DNA from: Achromobacter sp. Marseille-Q4962
GTDB taxonomy: Bacteria > Pseudomonadota > Gammaproteobacteria > Burkholderiales > Burkholderiaceae_B
Direction: 5' to 3'
DNA length: 64,000 nucleotides
NCBI RefSeq assembly: GCF_943737005.1
Contig: NZ_CALSFU010000003.1
Coordinates: 62,001 to 126,000, forward strand
Position numbers and translations under genes: made by a program. Below the pieces are notes generated by a model. It was not told the origin of the DNA. It made no database searches and saw only the letters and a list, made by a program, of their open reading frames with translations. Numbering within the stretch: the stretch's first letter is position 1; every line of letters starts with the position of its first letter. Shown in pieces: positions 46,745 through 56,402 of the stretch.

Positions 46745-49450
46745 ATGCGTACCGATACGCCCATCACCGTTTACCGCAAGGATTATCAGCCCTACCCCTA
46801 CGAGATCCCCGAAGTCGACCTGAGTTTCGACCTCGCGCCCGAGTCCACCGAGGTGCGCAGCATCATGCAAGTCAGGCGCAAAGCCGACGCCGGCAACGAC
46901 GCGGCGCTGGTCCTGGACGGCGAGGAACTGGAGCTGGTCTCGGTGGCGGTGGACGGCCAGCCCCTGCCCCCGGAACGCTACAGCCTGACCGGACACAGCC
47001 TTACCCTCCATGGCCTGCCTTCCGAGTGCCGGGTGGAAACCGTGAGCCGCTGCCGGCCCGACGCCAACTCCACGCTCATGGGACTTTACGTCTCGGGCGG
47101 CAATTTCTTCACCCAGTGCGAAGCCGAGGGCTTTCGCCGCATTACCTGGTTCGCCGACCGGCCCGACGTCATGTCGCGCTACCGCGTCACGCTGCGCGCC
47201 CCCGGCCAGTATCCTGTGCTGCTGTCCAACGGCAACCTGGTGGCGGCGCGCGCCCTGCCCGACGGACGCAACGAGGTGCAATGGGAAGATCCGTTTCCCA
47301 AGCCCTGCTATCTCTTCGCCCTGGTGGCGGGCAACCTGACGCACCGCGAAACCCGCGTGCGCACCGCCAGCGGGCGCGAGGTGCTGCTCCAGGTCTACAG
47401 CGACCCCGGCTCGGAAACCAAAACGGAATGGGCGCTGGACTCGCTGGTGCGCGCCCTGCGCTGGGACGAGACACGCTTCGGGCTCGAGCTGGATCTGGAC
47501 CGCTTCATGGTGGTGGCCGTACATGACTTCAACATGGGCGCCATGGAGAACAAGGGCCTCAACATCTTCAACGCGGCCTACGTGCTGGCCGACGCCGAAA
47601 CGGCCACCGACGCCAACTACGAGGGCATCGAATCCGTCATCGGACACGAGTACTTCCACAACTGGACGGGCAACCGCGTAACCTGCCGCGACTGGTTCCA
47701 GCTCAGCCTCAAGGAAGGGCTCACGGTTTTCCGCGACCAGGAATTCAGCGCCGACATGATGGCGCGCGGCCTGGACGCCACGGCGGCGGCCAGCGCCCGC
47801 ACCGTCAAGCGCATCGACGACGTGGTGGCGCTGCGGGCGGCGCAGTTCCCCGAGGACGCCGGCCCCATGGCGCACCCCATCCGCCCCGAGAGCTACCAGG
47901 AAATCGGCAACTTCTACACCGCCACGGTCTACGAGAAAGGCGCGGAAGTGATCCGCATGCAGCATACGCTGCTGGGCGAGGAAGGCTTTCGCGCGGGCAT
48001 GGACGAGTATTTCCGCCGCCACGACGGCCAGGCCGTCACCTGCGACGATTTCGTGGCCGCCATGGAATCGGTCTACATGCGCCAGCATCCGGGCCGCGAT
48101 CTTTCCGTGTTCCGGCGCTGGTACCGCCAGGCGGGCACGCCGCACGTCACGGTGAAGCTTGAGCACGACGCGGCCGCGCGCCAGTGCAAGGTGACGCTGT
48201 CGCAGGAATGCGCGCCGGTCGGCGTGGAGAAGAAGGCCGGCCCGGACTACGTGAAGGCGCCCTTCCACATTCCGTTCGCCATCGGCCTGCTCGACCGCGA
48301 AGGCAGGCCGCTGCCGTTGCGCCACGAAGGCCAGGTCCGCGACACGGCCCTGCTGGAACTCACCACCGAGAGCCAGCAGTGGGTGTTCGACGACATCGAC
48401 GCGCCGCCGGTGCCCTCGCTGCTGCGCGACTTCTCCGCCCCCGTCATCGTGGTCTACGACTGGACCGACGAGGAACTGGCGCTGCTGTCGGCGCACGACC
48501 CCAATCCGTTCGCGCGCTGGGAAGCCGGCCAGGAACTGGCCACGCGGCAGATCCTGGCGCTGGCGGGCGCCCGCCAGGCGGGCCGCACGCTGCACGCGGC
48601 CCCGGCCTTCATCGCCGCCTGGCGCGCCCTGCTCACCGACCCGTCCATCGACGCGGCCTACCGGGCGCGGGCACTGGCGCTGCCGTCGGAGAAGACCCTG
48701 GCCGAACGCATGCAAGCGATCGACCCGCCGGCCCTGGCGGTGGCGCGCGACTTCCTGCGCGCCGAGCTGGGCAGGCAGCTCCAGGCCGAGTTCCGCGCCG
48801 CCTTCGACGCCAACCAGACGCCCGGCCCCTACAGCCCCGCCCCCGAGCCCGCGGGCAAGCGCGCCCTGAAGAACCTCGCGCTGGCCCACCTCATGGCGGC
48901 GGGCGAGCACGAAGCGCAGCGGCTGGCCCGGCAGCAGTACGAGCAGGCCGGCAACATGACCGACAGCCTGGCCGCGCTCGGCGCGCTGCTGAACTACGGC
49001 CATGGCGAGTACCCGCAGCAGGCGCTCGCCGGCTTCTACGCGCGCTGGAAGGACAACCCCCTGGTGGTGGACAAATGGTTCAGCCTGCAGGCCACGGCGC
49101 GCCACGCCACCGTGCAGACCGCGCGCGAGCTCATGTCGCACCCGGCGTTCACGCTGCGCAACCCCAACCGCGCGCGCGCGCTCATCTTCCAGTTCTGCCT
49201 GAACAACGCGCGCGGCATGCACCATCCGGACGGCTCGGGCTACGCGTTCTGGGAAGAACAGGTGCTGGCGCTGGACGCGCTCAACCCCGAGATCGCGGCG
49301 CGCCTGGCGCGCGCGCTGGACAACTGGTCGCGCTACGTGCCGGCCCTGCGCGCCCCCATGCAGGCGGCGCTGCAGCGCGTGCAGGCCCATGAGGGCCTTT
49401 CGCGCAACGTGCAGGAAATCGTATCCAAGGCTTTGGAATTCGCAGCATAG
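46745..49450 (+). CDS. pepN: Aminopeptidase N (M1 family)
   Basis: 901 residues (E. coli PepN 870). A cytosolic zinc aminopeptidase that removes N-terminal residues during peptide turnover. The exopeptidase motif GAMEN is at 265-269, the zinc motif HEYFH at 301-305 with the third ligand Glu324 in [14 protein letters not shown]. The ATG giving [20 protein letters not shown] matches the family; a TACAAT at 46706-46711 may be the -10. fbp follows after ten bases. Confidence 0.96.
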   Translation: MRTDTPITVYRKDYQPYPYEIPEVDLSFDLAPESTEVRSIMQVRRKADAGNDAALVLDGEELELVSVAVDGQPLPPERYSLTGHSLTLHGLPSECRVETVSRCRPDANSTLMGLYVSGGNFFTQCEAEGFRRITWFADRPDVMSRYRVTLRAPGQYPVLLSNGNLVAARALPDGRNEVQWEDPFPKPCYLFALVAGNLTHRETRVRTASGREVLLQVYSDPGSETKTEWALDSLVRALRWDETRFGLELDLDRFMVVAVHDFNMGAMENKGLNIFNAAYVLADAETATDANYEGIESVIGHEYFHNWTGNRVTCRDWFQLSLKEGLTVFRDQEFSADMMARGLDATAAASARTVKRIDDVVALRAAQFPEDAGPMAHPIRPESYQEIGNFYTATVYEKGAEVIRMQHTLLGEEGFRAGMDEYFRRHDGQAVTCDDFVAAMESVYMRQHPGRDLSVFRRWYRQAGTPHVTVKLEHDAAARQCKVTLSQECAPVGVEKKAGPDYVKAPFHIPFAIGLLDREGRPLPLRHEGQVRDTALLELTTESQQWVFDDIDAPPVPSLLRDFSAPVIVVYDWTDEELALLSAHDPNPFARWEAGQELATRQILALAGARQAGRTLHAAPAFIAAWRALLTDPSIDAAYRARALALPSEKTLAERMQAIDPPALAVARDFLRAELGRQLQAEFRAAFDANQTPGPYSPAPEPAGKRALKNLALAHLMAAGEHEAQRLARQQYEQAGNMTDSLAALGALLNYGHGEYPQQALAGFYARWKDNPLVVDKWFSLQATARHATVQTARELMSHPAFTLRNPNRARALIFQFCLNNARGMHHPDGSGYAFWEEQVLALDALNPEIAARLARALDNWSRYVPALRAPMQAALQRVQAHEGLSRNVQEIVSKALEFAA

Positions 49451-49460
49451 GAGAACCCTC

Positions 49461-50483
49461 TTGAAACGCAAAACCCTCACCCAATACCTGGTGGAGCAGC
49501 AGCGCTCCGCCCAGGCGCTGGCGCCTGAAGTGCGCCTGCTCATCGAAGTCGTGGCGCGCGCCTGCAAGGCCATCAGCCATGCCGTCAGCAAGGGCGCGCT
49601 GGGCGGCGTGCTCGGCAGCCTGGAAAGCGAGAACGTCCAGGGAGAAGTGCAGAAGAAGCTGGACGTGCTGTCCAACGAGATCCTGCTCGAAGCCAACGAA
49701 TGGGGCGGCCATCTCGCGGCCATGGCCTCGGAAGAGATGGAAACCATCCACCTCATCCCGAACCGCTATCCCAAGGGCGAATACCTGCTGCTGTTCGATC
49801 CGCTGGACGGCTCGTCGAACATCGACGTCAACGTGTCCATCGGCACGATCTTCTCCGTGCTGCACGCGCCCCATGACGTGTCCGGCTCGTCGCCGGTCAC
49901 CGAGGAAGACTTCCTGCAGCCCGGCAGCAAGCAGGTGGTCGCAGGTTATGCCGTGTACGGGCCGCAGACCATGCTGGTGCTGACCATCGGCAAGGGCGTG
50001 ATGGGTTTCACGCTGGACCGCGAAATGGGCTCGTGGGTGCTCACGCACGAGAACATCCGCATTCCGGAAGACACCAAGGAGTTCGCCATCAACATGTCCA
50101 ACATGCGGCACTGGGCCCCGCCGGTCAAGCGCTACATCGACGACTGTCTGGCGGGCAAGACGGGCCCCCTGGGCAAGGACTACAACATGCGCTGGATCGC
50201 GTCCATGGTGGCCGATGTGCACCGCATCCTGACGCGCGGCGGCATCTTCATGTACCCGTGGGATGCACGCGAGCCGGGCAAGGCCGGCAAGCTGCGCCTC
50301 ATGTACGAAGCCAACCCCATGAGCTTTATCGTCGAGCAGGCAGGCGGCGCGGCCATCGACGGCGCCCAGCGCATCCTGGACATCCAACCCGAGAAGCTGC
50401 ACCAGCGCGTGAGCGTGATTCTCGGCTCCAAGAACGAAGTCGAGCGTGTGGGCCGCTACCACGCCGAGGCCCGGCAGGGCTGA
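49461..50483 (+). CDS. fbp: Fructose-1,6-bisphosphatase class I
   Basis: 340 residues. It removes the 1-phosphate of fructose 1,6-bisphosphate in gluconeogenesis. The metal-binding signature is [39 protein letters not shown] and the active-site [21 protein letters not shown] follow. The start is TTG at 49461 (product [10 protein letters not shown]), with a GGAG site at a good distance; an earlier ATG would overlap the pepN coding end and lacks one. pepN and fbp probably share a transcript. Confidence 0.95.
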   Translation: MKRKTLTQYLVEQQRSAQALAPEVRLLIEVVARACKAISHAVSKGALGGVLGSLESENVQGEVQKKLDVLSNEILLEANEWGGHLAAMASEEMETIHLIPNRYPKGEYLLLFDPLDGSSNIDVNVSIGTIFSVLHAPHDVSGSSPVTEEDFLQPGSKQVVAGYAVYGPQTMLVLTIGKGVMGFTLDREMGSWVLTHENIRIPEDTKEFAINMSNMRHWAPPVKRYIDDCLAGKTGPLGKDYNMRWIASMVADVHRILTRGGIFMYPWDAREPGKAGKLRLMYEANPMSFIVEQAGGAAIDGAQRILDIQPEKLHQRVSVILGSKNEVERVGRYHAEARQG

Positions 50484-50510
50484 GGCCGCGCCGCGGGCCC
50501 GCGCCCCACG

Positions 50511-50547
50511 AAAAAAGCCCTGGCGCAGATGCGCCAGGGCTTTTTTT
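50511..50547. terminator. Bidirectional terminator after fbp
   Basis: Perfect 16-bp stem including A6/T6 (50511-50526 with 50531-50546), four-base loop. Confidence 0.95.
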
Positions 50548-50566
50548 CGCGAAGCCGCGGGAAAGG

Positions 50567-50788
50567 CTATTTGACCTCTTCCATGCCTTTCACGTCGTCC
50601 TTGTTGATCTGGACCTTCTTGCCGTCCTTGTCGTATTCGTACATGCCGGAGTCCTTGTTGTACTTCGGCTCGTCGGGCGCCACGTCCGAGCTGCCGTCGC
50701 GGTGCTGGATGACCGTGGGCGACGAGCACGCGGCCAGCGAACCGGCGCAAGCGATCATCAGGGCGAGCGTCATCGTCTTCAGATTCAT
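50567..50788 (-). CDS. YgdI/YgdR family lipoprotein (DUF903)
   Basis: 73 residues. Lipobox LAAC (Cys21), then the small SH3-like DUF903 domain: TVIQHRDGSSDVAPDEPKY, a DSGMYEYDKDGKKVQINKDD stretch and VKGMEEV, close by eye to E. coli YgdI and YgdR. Probably an outer-membrane lipoprotein; function unknown. Converges with fbp on a shared terminator. Confidence 0.88.
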   Translation of the reverse strand: MNLKTMTLALMIACAGSLAACSSPTVIQHRDGSSDVAPDEPKYNKDSGMYEYDKDGKKVQINKDDVKGMEEVK

Positions 50789-50935
50789 GGGGCTGTTCTC
50801 CGATCTGTGAACTAACGCTTTCACTGTATCCGACCCCAAAACCCAATTCATTGCGGGTTCCGCTCAAAATGCGTGAGAACGTAAATGGCGCGGCGGCCCC
50901 GCCGCGCCGCCCGCCGCCCCGGGAAAGCGGCCAGG

Positions 50936-50968
50936 AAAAACCCCTCGCCGGCGCGCCGGGAGGGGTTT
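50936..50968 (-). terminator. Terminator after thrC
   Basis: Stem AAACCCCTC / GAGGGGTTT (50938-50946 with 50960-50968) enclosing a GC palindrome; T5 on the minus strand. Confidence 0.85.
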
Positions 50969-50995
50969 CACAACTACACATGCGGCAAGCGGCGA

Positions 50996-52405
50996 TTACA
51001 CCTTGGCGTGCGCCTCGATGTAGCGGCGCACGGCGTCCGCGTCGCAGTCCATGACTTCCACGCGCTGCGGCCGCAGCTCCAGGTCCGCCAGCGCCGCCGG
51101 CGGCGTGGCCGGACGGCCCAGCGCCTCTTCGATGGTGTCCGAGAACTTGGCCGGCAAGGCGGTTTCGAGCACCACCATGGGCACACCCTCTTCCACGTAC
51201 TGCCGGGCCACCTTCACGCCGTCCGCGGTGTGCGGATCGACCAGCACGCCGGTCTCGTCATAGGTGGAGCGGATGGTGGCCAGGCGGTCGGCATGCGTGC
51301 TTGCGCCGGCCACGAAACCGAAGCGGGACTCGAACTCCGGCTTCAGGGCCGAGAGGTCGAAGCTGCCCCGCGAGCCCAGTTCGGCCCACAGCGCCTTCAC
51401 GCGGCCAGGGTCGCGGCCCACCAGGTCGAACACGAAACGCTCGAAGTTCGAGGCGCGCGAGATGTCCATGGAGGGGCTGGACGTGGCGTAGGTCTGCTCG
51501 GCCGGGCGCGGGCGGTATACGCCGGTGCGGAAGAACTCCTCCAGCACGTTGTTCTCGTTGGTGGCCAGCACCAGGCGACGCACCGGCAGCCCCATGCTGC
51601 GCGCGATGTGGCCGGACAGGATGTTGCCGAAGTTGCCCGAGGGCACCGCGAACGACACCTGCTGGCCCGGGCCGGCGGTGGCGCGCAGCCAGCCATGGAA
51701 GTAGTACACCACCTGCGCCGCGATGCGCGCCCAGTTGATGGAGTTCACCGCGCCCAGGCGATAGCGCGTCTTGAATTCCAGGTCGCCGGCCAGCGTCTTG
51801 ACGATGTCCTGGGCCTGGTCGAACACGCCGCGCACGGCGATGTTGTGGATGTTCTCGTCTTGCAGCGAGTACATCTGGGCGCGCTGGAAGGCGCTCATGC
51901 GGCCATGGGGCGAAAGCATGAACACCGCCACGCTCTTCTTGCCGCGCAACGCGTACTCGGCGGCCGAGCCCGTGTCGCCCGAAGTCGCGCCCACGATGTT
52001 GAGCGTCGTGCCGCGGCGCTCGAGCACGTACTCGAACACCTGGCCCAGGAACTGCATGGCCATGTCCTTGAAGGCCAGCGTGGGGCCTTCGGACAGCCCC
52101 AGCAGCGACAGCCCGCCGTCCAGCGGGCGCAGCGGCACGATGTCCTCGCTGCTGAAAACCTGCTGGTTGTAGGCGGCGCGGGTCAGGCGGCGCAGGTCTT
52201 GCGCGGGGATGTCGGTGGCGAAGAGCGAGAGCACTTCGTAGGCAAGGTCGGCATAGCGCAGGCCGCGCCAGGACTCCAGCGTGCCGGCCGGCACCTGCGG
52301 CAGCGACTCGGGAATCGCCAGGCCGCCGTCGGGAGCCAGGCCCTCGAGCAGGATGTCCGAAAACGGCTGGGCAGCCATGCCGCCGCGGGTCGAGATGTAT
52401 TTCAT
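50996..52405 (-). CDS. thrC: Threonine synthase
   Basis: 469 residues, the longer ThrC type. A PLP enzyme converting O-phosphohomoserine to threonine. Visible: MKYISTRGG start, the PLP lysine in GPTLAFKDMAMQFLG, GATSGDTGSAAEYAL and FAVPSGNFGNILSGHIA. Its ATG overlaps the hom stop (ATGA), so the two are translationally coupled. It ends before a strong terminator. Confidence 0.96.
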   Translation of the reverse strand: MKYISTRGGMAAQPFSDILLEGLAPDGGLAIPESLPQVPAGTLESWRGLRYADLAYEVLSLFATDIPAQDLRRLTRAAYNQQVFSSEDIVPLRPLDGGLSLLGLSEGPTLAFKDMAMQFLGQVFEYVLERRGTTLNIVGATSGDTGSAAEYALRGKKSVAVFMLSPHGRMSAFQRAQMYSLQDENIHNIAVRGVFDQAQDIVKTLAGDLEFKTRYRLGAVNSINWARIAAQVVYYFHGWLRATAGPGQQVSFAVPSGNFGNILSGHIARSMGLPVRRLVLATNENNVLEEFFRTGVYRPRPAEQTYATSSPSMDISRASNFERFVFDLVGRDPGRVKALWAELGSRGSFDLSALKPEFESRFGFVAGASTHADRLATIRSTYDETGVLVDPHTADGVKVARQYVEEGVPMVVLETALPAKFSDTIEEALGRPATPPAALADLELRPQRVEVMDCDADAVRRYIEAHAKV

Positions 52406-53706
52406 GTCAGGTTTTCCACGCGCAGCCGGGTCACCCGGGACCGCACGAACGGCAGCGCCTCGATACGCTCGATGGCCTGGTTGACGTTGCCTTCCAGCGC
52501 CTCGTGCGTCAGGAAGATGATATCGGCCCCGCCGATGTGCGAGGGCTGCTGGATCATGGAGCCGATGGAAATGGCGCGGTCGGCCAGGATGCGGGCGATG
52601 TCGGCCAGCACGCCCGGCTGGTCGTCCACGCGCAGGCGCAGGTAATACGACGTGCTCACCTGCTCGATGGGCAGGATGGGCGTATCCGACATGGCATCGG
52701 GTTGGAACGCCAGGTGCGGGACGCGGTTGCCCGGATCGGCCGTGTGCAGGCGGGTGACGTCCACCAGGTCGGCCACCACCGCCGAAGCGGTGGGCTCCTC
52801 GCCGGCGCCCTGGCCGTAGTACAGCGTGGGCCCTACGGCGTCGCCCTTGACGAGCACGGCGTTCATGGCGCCCTCGACGTTGGCGAGCAGGCGCTCGGCC
52901 GGCACCAGCGCCGGGTGCACGCGCAGCTCGATGCCTTCGGCGCGGCGGCGCGTGATGCCCAGCAGCTTGATGCGGTAGCCCAGCCGCTCGGCATGCGCGA
53001 TGTCTTCCTGGGCCAGTTGCGAAATGCCTTCGATGTGCGCGCGCTCGAACTGCACCGGCACGCCGAAGGCCAGCGAGGCCAGCAGCGTGAGCTTGTGCGC
53101 GGCGTCCACGCCCTCGACGTCGAAGGTGGGGTCGGCTTCCGCGTAGCCCAGGCGCTGCGCCTCGGCCAGCACCTCGGCGAACGGCAGCCCGCGCGAGCGC
53201 ATTTCGGAGAGGATGAAATTGGTGGTGCCGTTGATGATCCCCGCCACCCACTGGATGCGGTTGGCCGTGAGGCCTTCGCGGATGGCCTTGATGATGGGCA
53301 CGCCGCCCGCCACCGCGGCCTCGAAGGCCACCATGACGCCGCGCTCGGACGCCGCGGCGAAGATCTCGTTGCCGTGCTTGGCCAGCAGCGCCTTGTTGGC
53401 GGTGACCACGTGCTTGCCCTGCGCGATCGCTTCGAGCACCAGCTCGCGCGCCAGCGTGTCGCCGCCGATCAGTTCGACCACGATGTCGATGTTGGGGTCG
53501 CGCACCAGCGCATGCACGTCGGTATCGACCAGGATCGAGTCGCCCACGCGGGTGCGCGCCTTGGCCACGTCGCGCACGGCGGCGCGCGTCACCTCGATGC
53601 GGCGGCCGGCCCGGCGCGCGATCTCCTCGGCGTTGCGCGACAGCACGGTCCACGTGCCGCCGCCCACCACGCCAAGCCCGAGCAGGCCGACTTTCATGGG
53701 ATTCAT
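52402..53706 (-). CDS. hom: Homoserine dehydrogenase
   Basis: 434 residues. NAD(P)-dependent reduction of aspartate semialdehyde to homoserine. Nucleotide-binding VGLLGLGVVGGGTW, the catalytic part NGTTNFILSEM and AEADPTFDVEGVDAAHKLTLL, and a C-terminal ACT domain (about 350-434, YYLRLRVDDQPGVLADIARI) for allosteric control by threonine. The start at 53706 has an AGAGGG site; an in-frame ATG at 53745 also has a GGAG and would add 13 residues. thrB is not adjacent. Confidence 0.95.
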   Translation of the reverse strand: MNPMKVGLLGLGVVGGGTWTVLSRNAEEIARRAGRRIEVTRAAVRDVAKARTRVGDSILVDTDVHALVRDPNIDIVVELIGGDTLARELVLEAIAQGKHVVTANKALLAKHGNEIFAAASERGVMVAFEAAVAGGVPIIKAIREGLTANRIQWVAGIINGTTNFILSEMRSRGLPFAEVLAEAQRLGYAEADPTFDVEGVDAAHKLTLLASLAFGVPVQFERAHIEGISQLAQEDIAHAERLGYRIKLLGITRRRAEGIELRVHPALVPAERLLANVEGAMNAVLVKGDAVGPTLYYGQGAGEEPTASAVVADLVDVTRLHTADPGNRVPHLAFQPDAMSDTPILPIEQVSTSYYLRLRVDDQPGVLADIARILADRAISIGSMIQQPSHIGGADIIFLTHEALEGNVNQAIERIEALPFVRSRVTRLRVENLT

Positions 53707-53775
53707 CGCGGCGCCCTCTGCGGGCGGGCGTTGAGGGGAATTCATTTCAGTTCTCCATATTGCTACGCGAAAAGC

Positions 53776-53876
53776 ACCACACTTGGCAACACCACGCGAG
53801 GCCGCGCGGAGCCGGCCTCGCCGGTCCGCTGCGGCGCCCCTTGAGGGGGAAGCGCGCAGCGCTGCGGGGGGGGGGC
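53776..53876. repeat. GC-rich intergenic palindromic sequence with G10 tract
   Basis: Between the aminotransferase and hom. It holds a CCCCTTGAGGGGG hairpin, the palindrome AGCGCGCAGCGCT and a run of ten G (53866-53875) next to the aminotransferase stop codon. It looks like one copy of a dispersed intergenic repeat, but no second copy is in this window. Confidence 0.5.
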
Positions 53877-53877
53877 T

Positions 53878-55065
53878 CTACCGCAGCAATCCGTCCTTGC
53901 GGAACATGTCTTTGATGCCGCGCACCGCCTGGCGGGTGCGCTGCTCGTTTTCGATGAGAGCGAAGCGCACGTATTCGTCGCCGTACTCGCCGAAGCCGAT
54001 CCCGGGGGAAACGGCCACTTTCGCATCCGACAGGACGCGCTTGGAGAATTCCAAAGAACCCATCGCCCTGTAGGGCTCGGGGATCTGCGCCCAGATGTAC
54101 ATGGACGCCTTGGGAATCTCCACATTCCAACCTGCTTCGTGCAGCCCGCGCGCGAGCACGTCGCGGCGGCTCTGGTACTGGGACACGATTTCCTTCACGC
54201 AGTCCTGCGGGCCGTCGAGCGCGGCGATGGACGCCACCTGGATGGGGGTGAAGGTGCCGTAGTCGTGATAGCTCTTGATGCGGGCCAGCGCGCCCACCAG
54301 CTCGCGGTTGCCCACCATGTAGCCAATGCGCCAGCCAGCCATGTTGTAGCTCTTGCTCATGGTGAAGAACTCGACGGCCACGTCGCGCGCGCCGGGCACC
54401 TGCATGATGGAAGGGGCCACGTAGCCGTCGAACGTGATGTCGGCATAGGCCAGGTCATGCACGACGAGGATGTCATGCTCCTTGGCCAGCGCCACCACGC
54501 GCTCGAAGAAGGAGAGGTCCACGCACTGCGCCGTGGGGTTGCTGGGAAAGCCCAGCACCATCATCTTGGGCTTGGGAATGGATTCGCGCACCGCGCGTTC
54601 CAGCTCCTCGAAGAAATCCACGCCCGGCGTCATGCGCACCGAACGGATGTTGGCGCCGGCGATGACCGCTCCGTAGATGTGGATGGGGTAGCTGGGGTTG
54701 GGCACCAGCACCGTGTCGCCGCGGTCCAGCGTAGCCAGCATGAGGTGGGCCAGGCCTTCCTTGGAGCCGATGGTGACGATGGCTTCCGAGTCGGGGTCGA
54801 ACTCCACGTCGTAGCGGCGCTGGTACCAGTCGCAGATCGCCTTGCGCAGCCGCGGAATGCCCTTGGACACCGAATAGCCGTGCGTGGTGGGCCGGGTGGC
54901 GGCTTCCACGAGCTTGTCCACGATGTGCTTGGGCGTGGCGCCGTCCGGGTTGCCCATGGACATGTCGATGATGTCTTCGCCCCGCCGCCGGGCCGCCATC
55001 TTGAGCTCGCCGGTAATGTTGAAAACGTACGGAGGCAGGCGCTCGATGCGGGAGAACTTCCTCAT
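53878..55065 (-). CDS. alaC: PLP-dependent aminotransferase, AlaC/YfdZ-like
   Basis: 395 residues, class I/II aminotransferase. Seen: the [19 protein letters not shown] opening, [33 protein letters not shown], the Asp of [14 protein letters not shown], the PLP lysine in [16 protein letters not shown] and the Arg of [13 protein letters not shown]. Closest by eye to glutamate-pyruvate aminotransferase AlaC; earlier annotations of such genes beside hom and thrC often say aspartate aminotransferase. The gene lies upstream of hom-thrC on the same strand, with a 170-base gap. Confidence 0.88.
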   Translation of the reverse strand: MRKFSRIERLPPYVFNITGELKMAARRRGEDIIDMSMGNPDGATPKHIVDKLVEAATRPTTHGYSVSKGIPRLRKAICDWYQRRYDVEFDPDSEAIVTIGSKEGLAHLMLATLDRGDTVLVPNPSYPIHIYGAVIAGANIRSVRMTPGVDFFEELERAVRESIPKPKMMVLGFPSNPTAQCVDLSFFERVVALAKEHDILVVHDLAYADITFDGYVAPSIMQVPGARDVAVEFFTMSKSYNMAGWRIGYMVGNRELVGALARIKSYHDYGTFTPIQVASIAALDGPQDCVKEIVSQYQSRRDVLARGLHEAGWNVEIPKASMYIWAQIPEPYRAMGSLEFSKRVLSDAKVAVSPGIGFGEYGDEYVRFALIENEQRTRQAVRGIKDMFRKDGLLR

Positions 55066-55359
55066 GATGGGAATCCTTAGGCGTAGGGGAAGAGAAGACA
55101 GTCGGAATGAAAGAATCAGCGGGCAACAGGCAACGGGCCGGAAACACCGGAAAAGCCGCAGGCCGGAAAAAACGGGGAGCGAAGCGCCCCCGCGCCGGCG
55201 GACCGGCGCGGCATTTGCACCGCAGCAAAACCCTGTAATCTAGCGCAAGCGCGTCCCTGCGGCAAATGAGGCGCGCAGGCGCCCCGGCCCCAGTGGATAC
55301 CCTGCAACATGCGGTCATTCCGATGCGCTATCATCGGGCACATAAAGCCGGAGTTTTTA

Positions 55360-55827
55360 TTGAAGCTGCACACCGATCCTGCGACAGGCGCTCTGAATAC
55401 CGTCACAGCCTATGGCGACGGTTACATCGAGGTCAACCAGGTACGTTTTTCCCACTCGGTCGCCTTCGGTCCCGAAGGCGACGTCCTCCAGTGGCCTGTA
55501 GAGGCCGTGGCCGACATCACCTCCACCCTCCTGCGCCAGGCCGCCGGGCTGTCCGAGCCCGTGCGCGACCCCCTGGCCTTTCTCGATGAGCCCGAGGCCG
55601 ACGCGGCGCCCGGCCGTCCGGCCAACGCGCCCGAGGTGCTGCTGGTGGGCACGGGCGCGCGCCAGCATTTCCTGCGCCCCGACGTGCTCCGTCCCCTGCT
55701 GGCCATGGGCATCGGCGTGGAAACCATGGACACGCACGCCGCCTCGCGCACCTACAACATCCTGATGGCGGAGGGCCGGCGGGTCGTCGTCGCCCTCATT
55801 CCTCCCAACGGAGACCCCCAGAAATGA
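55360..55827 (+). CDS. Mth938-like domain protein (DUF498)
   Basis: 155 residues from a TTG start (product M-KLHTDPATGAL) that has a GGAG site at seven bases; an in-frame ATG 17 codons upstream lacks one and overlaps a TATCAT promoter-like box. Mth938/NDUFAF3-like fold: GYIEVNQVRFSHSVAFGP and VLLVGTGARQHF with the C-terminal VVALIPP. Family function is unclear; the mitochondrial relative helps complex I assembly. The stop overlaps the bcp start (ATGA). Confidence 0.85.
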   Translation: MKLHTDPATGALNTVTAYGDGYIEVNQVRFSHSVAFGPEGDVLQWPVEAVADITSTLLRQAAGLSEPVRDPLAFLDEPEADAAPGRPANAPEVLLVGTGARQHFLRPDVLRPLLAMGIGVETMDTHAASRTYNILMAEGRRVVVALIPPNGDPQK

Positions 55828-56288
55828 CGCCGATCATAGGCAAGCCCGCCCCCCTGTTCACCGCTGAAAGCACCATAGGCCCGATCAGCCTGGAGCAGTG
55901 CCAGGGCCGCGCGGTCATCCTCTATTTCTATCCCAAGGACAACACGCCGGGCTGCACCACCGAAAGCCAGGACTTCCGCGACCTGCACGCGGAGTTCCTC
56001 GCCGCCAGCGCCGTGGTGATCGGCATCTCGCGCGATTCGCTGAAATCGCACGAGAACTTCAAGGCCAAGTACGACCTTCCCTTCCCGCTCATCTCCGACG
56101 CCGACGAAACCGTCTGCAACCTGTACGGCGTCATCAAGCAGAAGAACATGTACGGCAAGCAGGTGCGGGGCATCGAGCGCAGCACCTTCCTGATCGACGC
56201 CTATGGCGTGCTGGTGCAGGAGTGGCGCGGGGTGAAAGTGCCCGGCCACGCCAAGGAAGTCCTGCAGGCCGCCAAGAGCATCGGCTAG
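55824..56288 (+). CDS. bcp: Thioredoxin-dependent peroxiredoxin Bcp (PrxQ)
   Basis: 154 residues. Reduces hydroperoxides in the cytoplasm. The peroxidatic Cys is in FYPKDNTPGCTTES; the PrxQ-type resolving Cys five residues on is replaced (TTESQ), so it is a 1-Cys or atypical form. GISRDSLKSHENF and STFLIDAYG complete the fold. Translation is coupled to the preceding Mth938-like gene by an ATGA overlap. Confidence 0.93.
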   Translation: MTPIIGKPAPLFTAESTIGPISLEQCQGRAVILYFYPKDNTPGCTTESQDFRDLHAEFLAASAVVIGISRDSLKSHENFKAKYDLPFPLISDADETVCNLYGVIKQKNMYGKQVRGIERSTFLIDAYGVLVQEWRGVKVPGHAKEVLQAAKSIG

Positions 56289-56402
56289 CCGCCCGTGATC
56301 GAGAAGCAAGAAAAGAACCAGGCCCAGCGCCCGTTCCCGCCGGAAGCAGCCGCCATCCGGCGTGAACCCGGGCGCTAGCCGGACCCACAGGAGAGTGCTC
56401 AT

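Noticed and set aside
45917-49756. A 1279-codon minus-strand frame antisense to pepN
   Set aside because: Its upstream 1060 codons are the mirror of pepN codon structure (His/Gly/Arg/Ala-rich). Only the last 214 codons are a real lipoprotein gene.
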